Below, piece by piece: positions 27,080-39,000 of a stretch of DNA of 64,000 nucleotides. The position numbers were made by a program, and so were the translations under genes. Origin of the DNA: Asterias rubens. Its lineage: Eukaryota > Echinodermata > Asteroidea > Forcipulatida > Asteriidae. Position 1 is the first letter of the stretch. The number at the start of each line of letters is the position of its first letter. Location of the stretch: contig NC_047065.1 of the NCBI RefSeq assembly GCF_902459465.1, forward strand, positions 3,034,309 through 3,098,308. Direction: 5' to 3'. The notes under the pieces were generated by a model, which saw only the letters and a list, made by a program, of their open reading frames with translations, had not been told where the DNA came from and searched no databases.

Positions 27080-30000
27080 ATGAATCCTGACATAGACCTT
27101 GATCCTCGGGCTACGCCACCACCACGTCCTAGGACTCCCGTTTCAACTCTTTGGTTTGAGTTCCTTCTTGATGCAAGTTTGCTTCAGAAACATCTAGCGC
27201 AAGAGAACCCAGGTACCCAAAATGGGTGTGGGCTTCCTTAATTATTAATAATTAATTGAGAATGTCATGAAAATAATTTTTGTCTCGGTGATCATGAGAT
27301 GAAAATTATTTTAGCTTGTAAAAACGTATTTTCATGACATTTTTTTACTCATTTCACAAAAACTAAAGCACCTCAGCAACTAATATACTAAGGGAAGCTT
27401 TCTACTATCATTACCCTCAAACGTTGTAAGTTTAATGTAAATCTGTGGACATTGTGTTTTGTGTTACAAAAAGTACCCAGACCCTTTCAAGGGGTTCAGA
27501 GGTTTAGGGAATGTTGCCATCCTGGCTTCAGTTTCACAAATCTGATGATACACAGGTTTGGGTAAAAGAAAGACTTTATACTATGAAATTTGGCAATATT
27601 ATACTTGTGCAGCATTTTGACAAATGCAATGTGTAACTTATGACTTACAAAGTGACTTGGATTTTTGATGACAGAGCCAACTGCCACGCAGCTGTTGGTG
27701 CTTTTTGTGGCACAGTCCATTAAGACAACGGGGGAGGAAGAGTCTGAGCAACAGAAACGTAAATCTGCGTCTTTGAAGTGTCTAGCATTGCAGGTGGCTG
27801 CACATCTCAATTGGAACATCAGCAGACTTCAGAAAGAGTAAGGCAGAAATACCTCTTCACCTTCCCCCCCCCCCTCATCCCCCAACCCCTCCCCCAAAAA
27901 AAATTTTTTTTTAAATAATAATAACAAATACACACACACACACCCAAGGTTGTACACGCCCGCAACCGTGTACTTCCTATTGTTCCTCTTATGTTTATAC
28001 TTTAACTTTATTGCAACAGCTCCCATTGGTTTTGGGTGGCATGGTTGGCTTGTGCGTAAAGCGCTCACCTCTCACCAAGGTGACCCCTGTTCGATGCCCA
28101 CCCAGGGCCATATGTGAGTTGAGGTGTGCGGTGGTTCTCTGCTGTGCCACGAGGGTTTTTCAGACTATTCGGTTTTCCTCCCTCGGGAAAAATCAAACAC
28201 TTTCGATCTCTGGCTGTGCTCCGTGGTCATAATGAGTGGATGTGGCTGGCAGCCAAAGGCGCCCTTGCATGCCTGCTTCACGAACACGTTGTAGCCGCGT
28301 CCTTCGCAATTCAGCTCTTAGCTGCGAGTAAGGATGATTAGCCCCCCAAAATCATACATGTTTTCCAACTGTGGACCTTTCCTGAACAGTGGACCCTATT
28401 GTCCTCTTTTGTTATGTGTCCCCGGTTTGAATGTATATACCTACTCACGCAAACACCCCAAATTGTATTAAAATAAATAAATTAAAACAATAAATCAATG
28501 AATAAAAAATTAATCAACTAATCAAACAATTATTCAAAAAAAATATGAAACATCCCTAAACTCCCAGAGTTTGTTGTAATAAGACGTTCACAGTAGTTAG
28601 TTTAATGTAAATATTTTCACTGTTTGTTTGTTCAAACTATGTTCATGCTCTTGTTCTGTTCAGTTTTTTTACTTGCTCTCATCATCCAACTTATTCTGGA
28701 AACTTTATTTTCTGATTTTTCGTTTCAGGTTGCCTCTTTTCATGGTTCACAAAGCACTCAAGGATTTTGTTGAGTCCGTCTCGCCTCCGAATCTAAACAT
28801 CCGTCCACACACAGATGTTTGTAGTCTGGAGGATTCGGTTCTTGTAGCTCTAGCAGTTTACAACAGATGGTAAATGAAAAACCGTTTCGTTTAATTTGAG
28901 GATTGGTAGACTAAGACCTAAGCCGTGTTCCTTTCAGACTTTTTTTGTTAAGAGTATTGCGACTTTTTTGGAGAACGACAAAAATAAATCCAATGGGGAC
29001 GCATGGTAAACTGACCTCCCTGTCAACTTACTGCAACCATGATACAGGCCGAAAAAGGTTGCTGAAGATTTCCGCGCAGTAACTTAGAGGATTTGGTCTT
29101 ATTATGAAATGCATATATGGCTAGATAGATAATTTAAAAGTAGAATCTAATGATCCAAACAAACATGCCTTGACATTGCACTGTTTTCCTTTCACGTCGG
29201 TGTTAGCGTCGAAAAAGGAAAGCCGAGCAATTTCGAGTGCTACTTGTGTGGACCATTATACTCTACTTTTAAAATATCTTTCAATATGTATTTCATAATA
29301 CATGGTTTCAAACGCTTTTCAAAGACCAACTTGTCCGATCCAAGGCAGCGTACGTGTTCCTTTAACAGGGCCGTTATGAAGTCCAATTGGAACAGCTCCG
29401 TGCTGTAAACCTACCCCGTACCACGCTGGAACACTATGCCACTATCCCAGAAAATAAGTGCAGGGGGTGGGGGGAATGCACATCAGAATTACACCAAAGC
29501 CAGTCACGGTAACTTTCCGCGTGGTAGTAGAAGAAAAAGTGCCATGGGAACATGACCAACAAGACCAACAGAGAAAGAAGTCTCTAGATTAATCTATTCT
29601 CAAGCTTGATTTTAACCGTGAAGCTTATTTTTTTTTACAGGTGCATTAGAACGTTGCTTGACAGCGCTTACTCAACCAAGTCGAACAAGACATCCATCGC
29701 CAACATTGCAAATGGGTGAGTCTAAAAGTCAACAGGGCCCAAGTTCATGGCTCTGCTTACCGTAAGCATAGATTGGGCCGCTTATGGAAGCTGGGGATTC
29801 CATGCTATGACACAAGCGTATTTCATGGGTAAGCAGAGAATTTTTACTTGTACGGTAATCAGCGCTTACACAGCTAGCACAGAGATTTGGCGCTTGTACG
29901 GTAAGCGGAGAATGGTGATTGTAAGCCCAGAATTAAGCACTAAGCAGAGCCATGAAATTGAACTAAGCTGTGTTTAAAGCTCTAGAGAGATTCTTGTTGT

Positions 30001-33000
30001 GGTGCAGCATCTTGAGTTGCTCTCAGGCAGACCCTTGAGACGGCACAGAACAGCTAATGAACGGAATTTTCACGAAGATGGTGCACGATGTATGATTCTG
30101 TCTGATGAAAGACTTAACAAAAACTGCAAATATTTGAAGTCTCTTATAAACCACCTTTCTGATTTCGGTATTTTGTTTTGATTCCAGGTCCAATATGAAT
30201 GTGGCTGGAATTAACGAGATGGTCATCAAAACAGTGAGTAAATATTAACCAGGGATGAGATTGTTCAGACTTTTTATGTCGGCCTGGTGAAGAAAATCAG
30301 ACAATATTTGTTTCCACAAATAAAGAAATCCTGCTCATTGGTCTACTTCTCTAGTGCTTTGGATACTGTTCCCAAAAGCTCTTTGGAATCTATAACCCCA
30401 TGGGTTGCCAAACTGTAAAAGTGGCATCATTTTCAACATACCTTTGAATTTGTATCCAAGTTTCAGACTTTTTCTTTAGTAAGGACTCTCACCCCTGATC
30501 ACATTACCACCCCACTTACAAATATGTGATGGTTTTTACCTCAAAAACAACCAAAAGTAATATTGCACCACAACACCTTGTAAACCATTACAAGCTGCTT
30601 TAAAGTAATAGGTACCATACGTCAAAACATAGCTCCAAATATCTGGCAGAAAAAGAAGAACAAAAAACGGAGCATTTTGATACACCCCTGGGGATGTGAT
30701 ACAGGGCTATATATGAATCACTTATTAATGTTCATTTTGGATTTACCCATACACCGATGTGTGTTAGCACTGTATACTCAGTACTTTCCCCAGTCCTGTG
30801 AACAAAATATCACAGGCATGTTACTCGGGTGGGATTCAAACCCACGACCCTGGCAATTCTAGAGCAGTGTCTTACCAACTAGACGACCGAGGTTGCCAGG
30901 TAGCTAGAGGCAGTTCGAATCCTATGTAACATGCCTGTGATATTTTTTTCACAGGACTCGGGAAAGTACCGAGTATACAGTGCTAACACACATTGGTGTA
31001 TGGGTAAAACCAAAATTAATATTCTTTATCCCCGATGCAAATTTGACATCTCTTATTATTATTGTTGTTGGCACTCCAACTCCTATAGATAAAACTTGGA
31101 AAAACAACAATTATAATTTGAGAGTAACTAAAATCTCTTTTGAAGGAGTGGTGGCAGTATACTCTGCTCGTCTTGAGGACAAGCAGAGTATACTGTTTGA
31201 AACGTCGAGACCAAACCGGCTCTTTTCAGAGCCACCACTCCTTCAAAAGAGATTTTACTCATGGTTGTACCAGCAAGTTTACTATTCATATTTATATTTT
31301 ATAGTTACTCTCGTATCTCCGCACCATGCAAAGCTTCAAACACCAATTATAATTTGCATTCGAATTGGTCATTTCAGGTTAAGGATACCCTACAGGAATC
31401 TGTAAGTTTTCTGGAACGTTGTCTTAAGATCAACAGAGACATCTCCATTCCCAACATGAGGACATTCCAAGAACTACCACCACCAACAACAACCACTGAA
31501 CTCCCTCCGACCAATGGCGAAACAGAGACTTCAGCAATGACCAATCACAGACAGGATACAGAGCGGGAGTCTCTTCCCGTTTTGAGCAAGGATCAGTTTC
31601 TTTGTTTGTTGTATTATGACCTCGGCAGTTTGTATTTTCATCAGAGACTTGTTGTCACGGCAACAGAGATGTTCAATAGGGCGGCTGTTACTCTTCCCTC
31701 GGTGAGATACACCTCTTATAAATATTACTTTTGAGTTTAAAGGCAGTGGACACTATTTGTAATTACTCAGAATAATAATAAGCATAAAACATAACGAGTA
31801 ATGGAGAGCTGTTGATAGTATAAAACATTGTGAAGTAACGTAGTTTTTGAGAAATAAGTAATTTCTCACTTAAATATTTGAATTTGATTTTGAGACCTCA
31901 GATTTTGATTTTGATGTCTCGCAATAAAGCATCTGTAAGCACACAACTTGTGCAACAAGGGTGTTTTTTCTTCCTATACTCGCTCACAACTTCGACGACC
32001 AATTGAGGTCAAATTTTCACAATTTTGTGCATATGTTTGATGTGATACACCAAGTGAGAAGACTGGTCCAGACAATTACCAGTAGTGTCCAGTGTCTCGA
32101 AGATTCTCATTCAAAAGCTTCACTTCTTTCAAGTTATTAGACTTTGCTACACTTTGGAATTCCTAATCCGAAGCTATTTCTCTCAACTGGCTTTTAAAAG
32201 CACAAACCATTAAGAGGCCGTTCACAATTTTTAACATGTTCACAAGTGTACAAACTGTATACTTTTTCAAAACCCCCTCCCTTCCCCCTAAAAGTGTACA
32301 AAGAAAAAGTTAGTGTTGTAATCAAGTCATCTTTGCTCAAGTCAAGTCAAGTCACAAGTCATTTTTGCTCAAGTCAAGTCAAGTCACAAGTCATTTTTGC
32401 TCAAGTCAAGTCAAGTTCCAAGTCATCTTTGCTCAAGTCAAGTCAAGTCCCAAGTCATCTTTGCTCAAGTCAAGTCAAGTCCCAAGTCATCTTTGCTCAA
32501 ATCAAGTCAAGTCCCAAGTCATCTTTGCTCAAGTCAAGTCAAGTCCCAAGTCATCTTTGCTCAAGTCAAGTCAAGTCCCAAGTCATCTTTGCTCAAGTCA
32601 AGTCAAGTCACAAGTCATTTTTCCTCGAGTCTAGTCAAGTCACAAGTCAAATTTTTGCAAGTCAAGTCACAAGTCACATAATGTCCCAAATAAGTCGCAA
32701 CAAACCTAAGTAAAATCTTTCCGTCGACTACCTTTGTTTCGCCTAAACCCCTAAGCCTTAACCAAAACAAAGCTTCCGTAACACCAAGAAATTACATTGG
32801 AAGATACCATTGTTAAACCTCCCTTTGAAATATTGAGTATGTTTTGTTGGCAGCTTTCTGGGTCCGTTTACTGCGACATAGATTCAACAACTCTGCAAGG
32901 TTATTTATCTGCCTGCGTAGGGTGCCAGAGGCTCCTAACCCCAGATCAACCCAGTCGAACCGTCCCTGCAGGACCCATCATCCAAAAGATCGAGAAAAGC

Positions 33001-36000
33001 AGACAAGATGGTTTCAAAGTAAGCGTCAACACAAATTCAGAAGATTCTCAAAGTTTAAGAGATGTTAAATTTGCATCGGGGATAAAGTATATTAATTTTG
33101 GATTAACCCTTACAACGATGTGTGTTAGCACTGTATACTCGGTACTTTCCCGAGTCCTGTGAACAAAAAATCACAGGCATATTACTCGGGTGGGATTCGA
33201 CCTGCCTCTAGCTACCGGGCTCGGTGGTCTAGTTGGTAAGACACTGCTCCAGAATTGCAAGGGTCGTGGGCTCTAATCCCACCCGAGTAATATGCCTGTG
33301 ATTTTTTGTTCACAGGACTCGGGGGAGAGTATACAGTGCTAACACGGTGTAAGGGTTAAACGAAAATTAAGATTCTCTTTACCAAGTACATTTTTATGCT
33401 AAATTTTTTTTTGAGTAGTTACCAATAGTGTCTAGTGCCTTAATACAACTGTAAAATACTTTATCAACTTCTCTTTTTTTCCAGGGCATTGCTGAACTTC
33501 TCGAGGAGGACAATTGTAAATTACAAACCCCACTCTCCTATCGAGACTACCTCCTTAACATCGTCCTCTTGCAGCCAGACGTCAACATTGAGATCAAGCA
33601 TCACGTTTTAATCCTCAGTGTAATTAGGAGATACAAGGAGGCGTCCATTATGCCTCCTCATCATCTTGAGGCTATAGGAAGTGCCTCACAGAAGAATCTG
33701 GAGGTACTAGGGACGGTGAGTGCACATGAATTATAGGAGATCAAATAATAGAACTCAGTGTTATTAGAAGGTAACAAGAAGCGGCCATTATGCCTCCTCA
33801 TCATCTTGAGGCTATAGGAAGTGCCTCACAGAAGAATCTGGAGGCACTAGGGACGGTGAGTGCACATGAATTATAGGAGATCAAATAATAGAATAAAGAG
33901 TAAATCCTCAGGGTTATTAGGAGGTAACAAGAGGCGGCCATTATGCCTCCTCATCATCTTGAGGCTACAGGAAGTGCCTCACAGAAGAATCTGGAGGTCC
34001 TAGGGATGGTTAGTGCATATGATTTAAAGGAGTTAATACAGGGGTGTGATTTCTCTGTTTAAACCCCCCGCCCAAAAAAAATAATAATAATAATAATAAT
34101 AATAATTATATATATATATATCAAATGAATTATATCAAATATTATAAACCACAAGGGAAACTGACTGGGTACATTTTTAAATGATTTAGGATTGAACAAA
34201 GAAAATTATATATATATATATATATATTCATAAGAAAATTATGATAAAACCATATGGAACATCCCAGAATGCAGAGTAGGGCTCTCAAAACCAAAGATAA
34301 ATATAAGGCATAAAAAAACAAAAAATGATGTTGGTGTAACGGGCCCCCAAAAATAGGGTACATGTAGGTGGGTAGGGATTTTTTTTCTTCTTCTCCCTTC
34401 CAGCAACGAATATGACATGTTTTCTAATTGTTTAAGCCGGTAGTATGCACGATAACAACAGAAAACAAGGCTACACACAATAAATAGTATATTTTTAAAC
34501 TCTTGATGACTTCCCTTGAAACAAAAAAAATTTATCCAGGGTCAGCCGTATTTTTAGGGTAGGTCGCGTCACCCCAACATAACATATATTTTTGTTGTGC
34601 CTAATGGAAGCAGGCTTTGTACCCACAAGTCGCCTCAGGACCTTGAGGGCTTTTGGGACAACCCTCCAGTTTGGAGGTACTTGGGATAAATGAGGCCAGT
34701 TTGGACCTCATTGAGACCATCCCTGTGATCAGACTGAACAAGAAAGAAACATCAACTTGAAAGAAAAGTTAACTCGACCGTGTTGTCTTTATTTCAGTTT
34801 CTTAAAAGAGAATTTCAGCAAGGCACAAATAAGAACAAACTTATGACACTAGTCAGGTAAGTAAATTGAGTGTTTAAATCTAAAAAACTGCTAAACATGT
34901 CTTTAAATTGTCTTAAAATTTTAGCTAGCACCCCAAAACTCAAGAACAAATTAATTTGTTGTCTTACATTGTCCGTAATTTTAACAATAGTTAAATTTGC
35001 TTCTTTATTATGCTTTTCCATTATGCAGCCTCCAAAAAAAAAATTATTTTCCTTGTGCAACTTTTCTATTGTGTTGTTGTTGTTTTTTTGTTTTTTTTAT
35101 CTCATTGATATTTTTTATTGTGATTCCGCTTTCTTAATTATTTTGTTAAATTACTGTTCTTGTAAGTTTACTTGCAATTCAGCTGATGCCGCGTTTTGTA
35201 AATTTGTATAATAAACCCTTGATGAATGAATGAATGACTCTACTAGGGTCAAAATATGAGACCATTAACAACCATTCTTATACAAGCGTTTGAAGATAAA
35301 CTAGAATGTGTCTCTGCTTGTCTGAGATCTATGACTATTTATTCTAAGAGTTGTCAAATATCAAGAAAACATGGTCCCTTTCTGAAGAAACTGAAATCTA
35401 GAAAGTGATTTTTCTTTTTTGGTAGATGTTTGTGTTGTGATGAAAGGCTTTCCAAACATCTTCAACAATCTCTTCAAGATTCTCTCACAAGAGAAGAGTT
35501 ACTTGAAGTCTGCGGAGGGAAGATGGAGGATGATTCAGTGGAGCAGAAGATGTGCGTCTCTTCCGAGTGTGGTAAGAAGTTAGATCAACCTCAAGGAATC
35601 GTTAAGAGATGTTAGAAAAATATGTGATACGATAAAGCAAAAAGAGTTGTTTGTCGGAAATATCTGTATGAAGAAACAAGCCAAAAACAGGCCAACGAAA
35701 TGTGAAATTGTCAGAAAAAATTTGTTTTGTAAAATTAAATGCCAAAATATATCTTGTTTTATATTTGCAACTTCCTTCCCGATAAATACCTCAAAAAGAT
35801 GTTAAATAAGCATTGTTTCAATTAACATTTGAACTTTAAACCCCGTTTTCTCAGTTTCATTTTCTCCCATCTCATGGTGTTTCTACTTTTGCAACTTTTG
35901 AACCAAAGTTGGTATCAACATGGAGATTTAAACAGCATTAAAGCATAGTTTTTGTTCTTATCATGTGTACAAAAATAAAAAATGAGCTGGGTCGACAAGC

Positions 36001-39000
36001 AACCAATTTTTGTATCATTGGCATGTTGAAACATGTTGTGTAGCAGCGTGTTGTATATAATATGTCAACATTGATCATCATCAGAACAAATATTTGTTAT
36101 ACCTCGGTAACAAACTGTGAAGTATGATTGGTCAAGAACCAATCACGTGACGTGCAACAAAACTGCATGTTACATGGGTCGGGGGTCGGGTAACAAGAAA
36201 AGTGATGTACGCCGGTGTACATCACCTTGATCGTTCCCAGTGTTGGTCGATTTCCAGCGCTGTGTACGAAACACTCACGGGTTCGAGGGAACAGTAAGGA
36301 ATTGTTTCTTGTTCGTCTGCTTATTAGACAATGAATACTCCGTCGTAATAGTGTTTGAAGATGACAACAGAACTTCGAGAAGAGGAATAACAATGTTACC
36401 AAGGTATAACAAAACAATTGTTGCACGCTGTGATTGGGGTCCATGGGTTTTGTACACCCTCGGTGGCAAATGGAACCCTCGGCTTCGCCTTGGGTGCCAT
36501 TTCCTTCCTCGGGTGTACAAAACGCCATGGACCCCGTCACAGCGTGCAACAATTGTATAATGTAACTGGTGACCCCGATTGAAGAAACAAATTGGTTTGT
36601 TATACAAATCTGGTTATAAAGAGCTTGAATTTGATTTTTTTTTTTTCAGACAATGTCGCTCTCCAGTTGGGCAAACTAGAACAGAGGTTACTTCTGAGTA
36701 ATAGCAACACAGACTTGGAGAATATTCTCGCTCAACTACATCGACTTGGACCAGGAAAGCACTACTCAAATATTAACAGTAAAGTAAGTACTAATTAACT
36801 ATAAATAAAAGTGGACTTGCAGAATCTCTTTAGAGTGAGTGTTGGCTCTAAAAAGGGCCAGTTTGGTCTCAATGTTTCGAACAGTATACTCCTTTTCAGA
36901 GCCAACACTCCCTCAAAAGAGATTTAATGCATGGTTTTACCCGCAAGTGTACTATTATTTATATTTCATTCTATCCCAGCCTATTTTCTATACCATTTGC
37001 CCGGGTAATAGTTAAAAAGCAGGACAGTTCTTTTCAGAACTGAGAAGTCTCCCGAACCCCCGAACATCTGCTCGGCGGTAGTAAAATAAAGCAAGACAGT
37101 TCTCTAAGAACAAACTCTACCTGGCAAGTAGATTCACACATGGTGTTACCGCAAACCAAATATACGTTGATACCTCACCACGCAATGCCTCAAGACCTAT
37201 AGTTTTTTCTTATTCTTCACACCATTCTTCATAGAATCTTATCAATGACTCTAATGATATAATCATTAAATGATAACTCCTACTTTATTGATAGTGGCAG
37301 ATTGAGAAAAGCTATGCTTTTATTCTGGACGGCATGGGAGACAAGAAGACTCAAGATATGCTGTTTTTATTGTTAGTCAAGGCACAACACTGCACTCAGA
37401 TTAAAGTAAGTTACTGTCTCTGTCTCTAGAATAGTAGAGTGTCATGTTATCAGACATGCCAACTCTCGTATCCCAGAAATAGGGACAAACCTAGACTGAT
37501 TTTTTTGTTGTCGCGGGAGGTGATCATACGGAAACTGTATACTTTACTATTTTGGGGGTCAAACAAACTTTGGGTTGCCTGCTCTGTTTTTTACTAGCCC
37601 ATTTGTAACATTAATGCAAACTATTTTCAAAACTTTTTTGTTTTCATTTTTAAATGATCTTACCCGCTAATTTCTGGCCTTGATAAACACTCTGTCGTCA
37701 ACATCCATTTTGATGGGTTCGTGATTAGAGGATCGGCTTTATAAAAAAAAAAATTTTTTTTTTAAAGTTCAGGTCTGTGTTATTATGATTCTTATTGTTT
37801 TGTAAATTGTCACTGCTTTATTTGATAAACAAAAGTTCAACAAAAAAGAAATACAGACAAGTGAAAATGTACTGCCAAAAAGAATACAATAGTGGAGAGA
37901 GTTTTTCAATGAGTAAAGTTCCAAGTGGGGTCTTCAATTAATATAATCTATGAAGATGTTCCTGGTAAATAAAATTGCCTCAAGAAGAAAGATTAGAATG
38001 AATTTTTTTTTCCCCACAATTTTGCCTTGATTATAAATTATGTTTAACTAAGGAGAGGTTTGCGGTAACACCATGTCAACATCTCTTTTGGGTAGTGTTG
38101 GTTCGTCATTGACCACCGGTTCTTTTTAGAACCAACACTACTCAAAAGAGATTTTCAAACGGTGTTACCGCAAACCTCTCTTAGTCTTAATTCCACCATG
38201 CAAAGTTTCAAATCCTACTTATTAAAATGATGTTGGTATAAAAAAGATACACATTTCTATCTCTTTCCTAGAATTACTCAACAGCTAAATCCCTACTGCA
38301 GACTGCACACGCTCTAGTCCGTGACACATCCTTCAAGCTACAAAAAGCGCTATTACATGAGGTACTATATGTGGAGTTGCTGAGTGGAGAGGCCGATAAC
38401 CAGACCACTGAAGCAGGCAAACAAACCATAGCACAAAGGATACAAGCGTGCTTAGCAAGTGCCAAGAGTGGTAAGAGTGTTTGGTGCCTTAGTTTCTTTA
38501 CTAATCTTGCTTAGCAGAAACTGGGTACCAGCCATAATTTAGGTCTACATTGTTGCATCTGGTGCCCTACTCAAAATTTGCTAGGCAGTATTTTCTGTCT
38601 AATTGCTTTATAAAATTGGGCCCAGAGGTGAGGATAGAATAATGTGTTTTAATGGCACTGGACAACTTTGGTAATTGTCAAAGACCAGTATTCTCACTAG
38701 GTGTACCCCAACATAGGCATAAAATAACAACCCTGTGAAAATTTGTACTCTATTGGTCATCAAAGTTGTGAGAGAATAATGAAAGAAAAAAAACCTTGTT
38801 GCTCAATGTGTGTGCTTTCAGATGCCTAAAAAGATATTACAAGACTTCATGCCGGAAGCTTTTTAATATTTTAGTAAGAAATAACCTCTTTCTCAAAAAC
38901 TGTTTTACTTCAGAGTTGTTTCTCACAATGTGTTGTACTATCAACAATTATCAACAGCTCGTTACCAAGTAAGTTTTTAAGCTAAACATTATTTTGAGTA

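Noticed and set aside
32246-32713. Three overlapping forward frames of 89-155 codons rich in KSSQV
   Set aside because: Product of the 32-bp minisatellite; the same peptide appears in each frame.
33216-33290. Possible functional tRNA gene
   Set aside because: The tRNA-like core belongs to a dispersed foldback family with at least four copies here, and the T-arm is altered (GGGCTCTAATCCC).
36097-36607. Open frames of 106-151 codons on both strands
   Set aside because: They fall in a foldback element within INTS8 intron 10.
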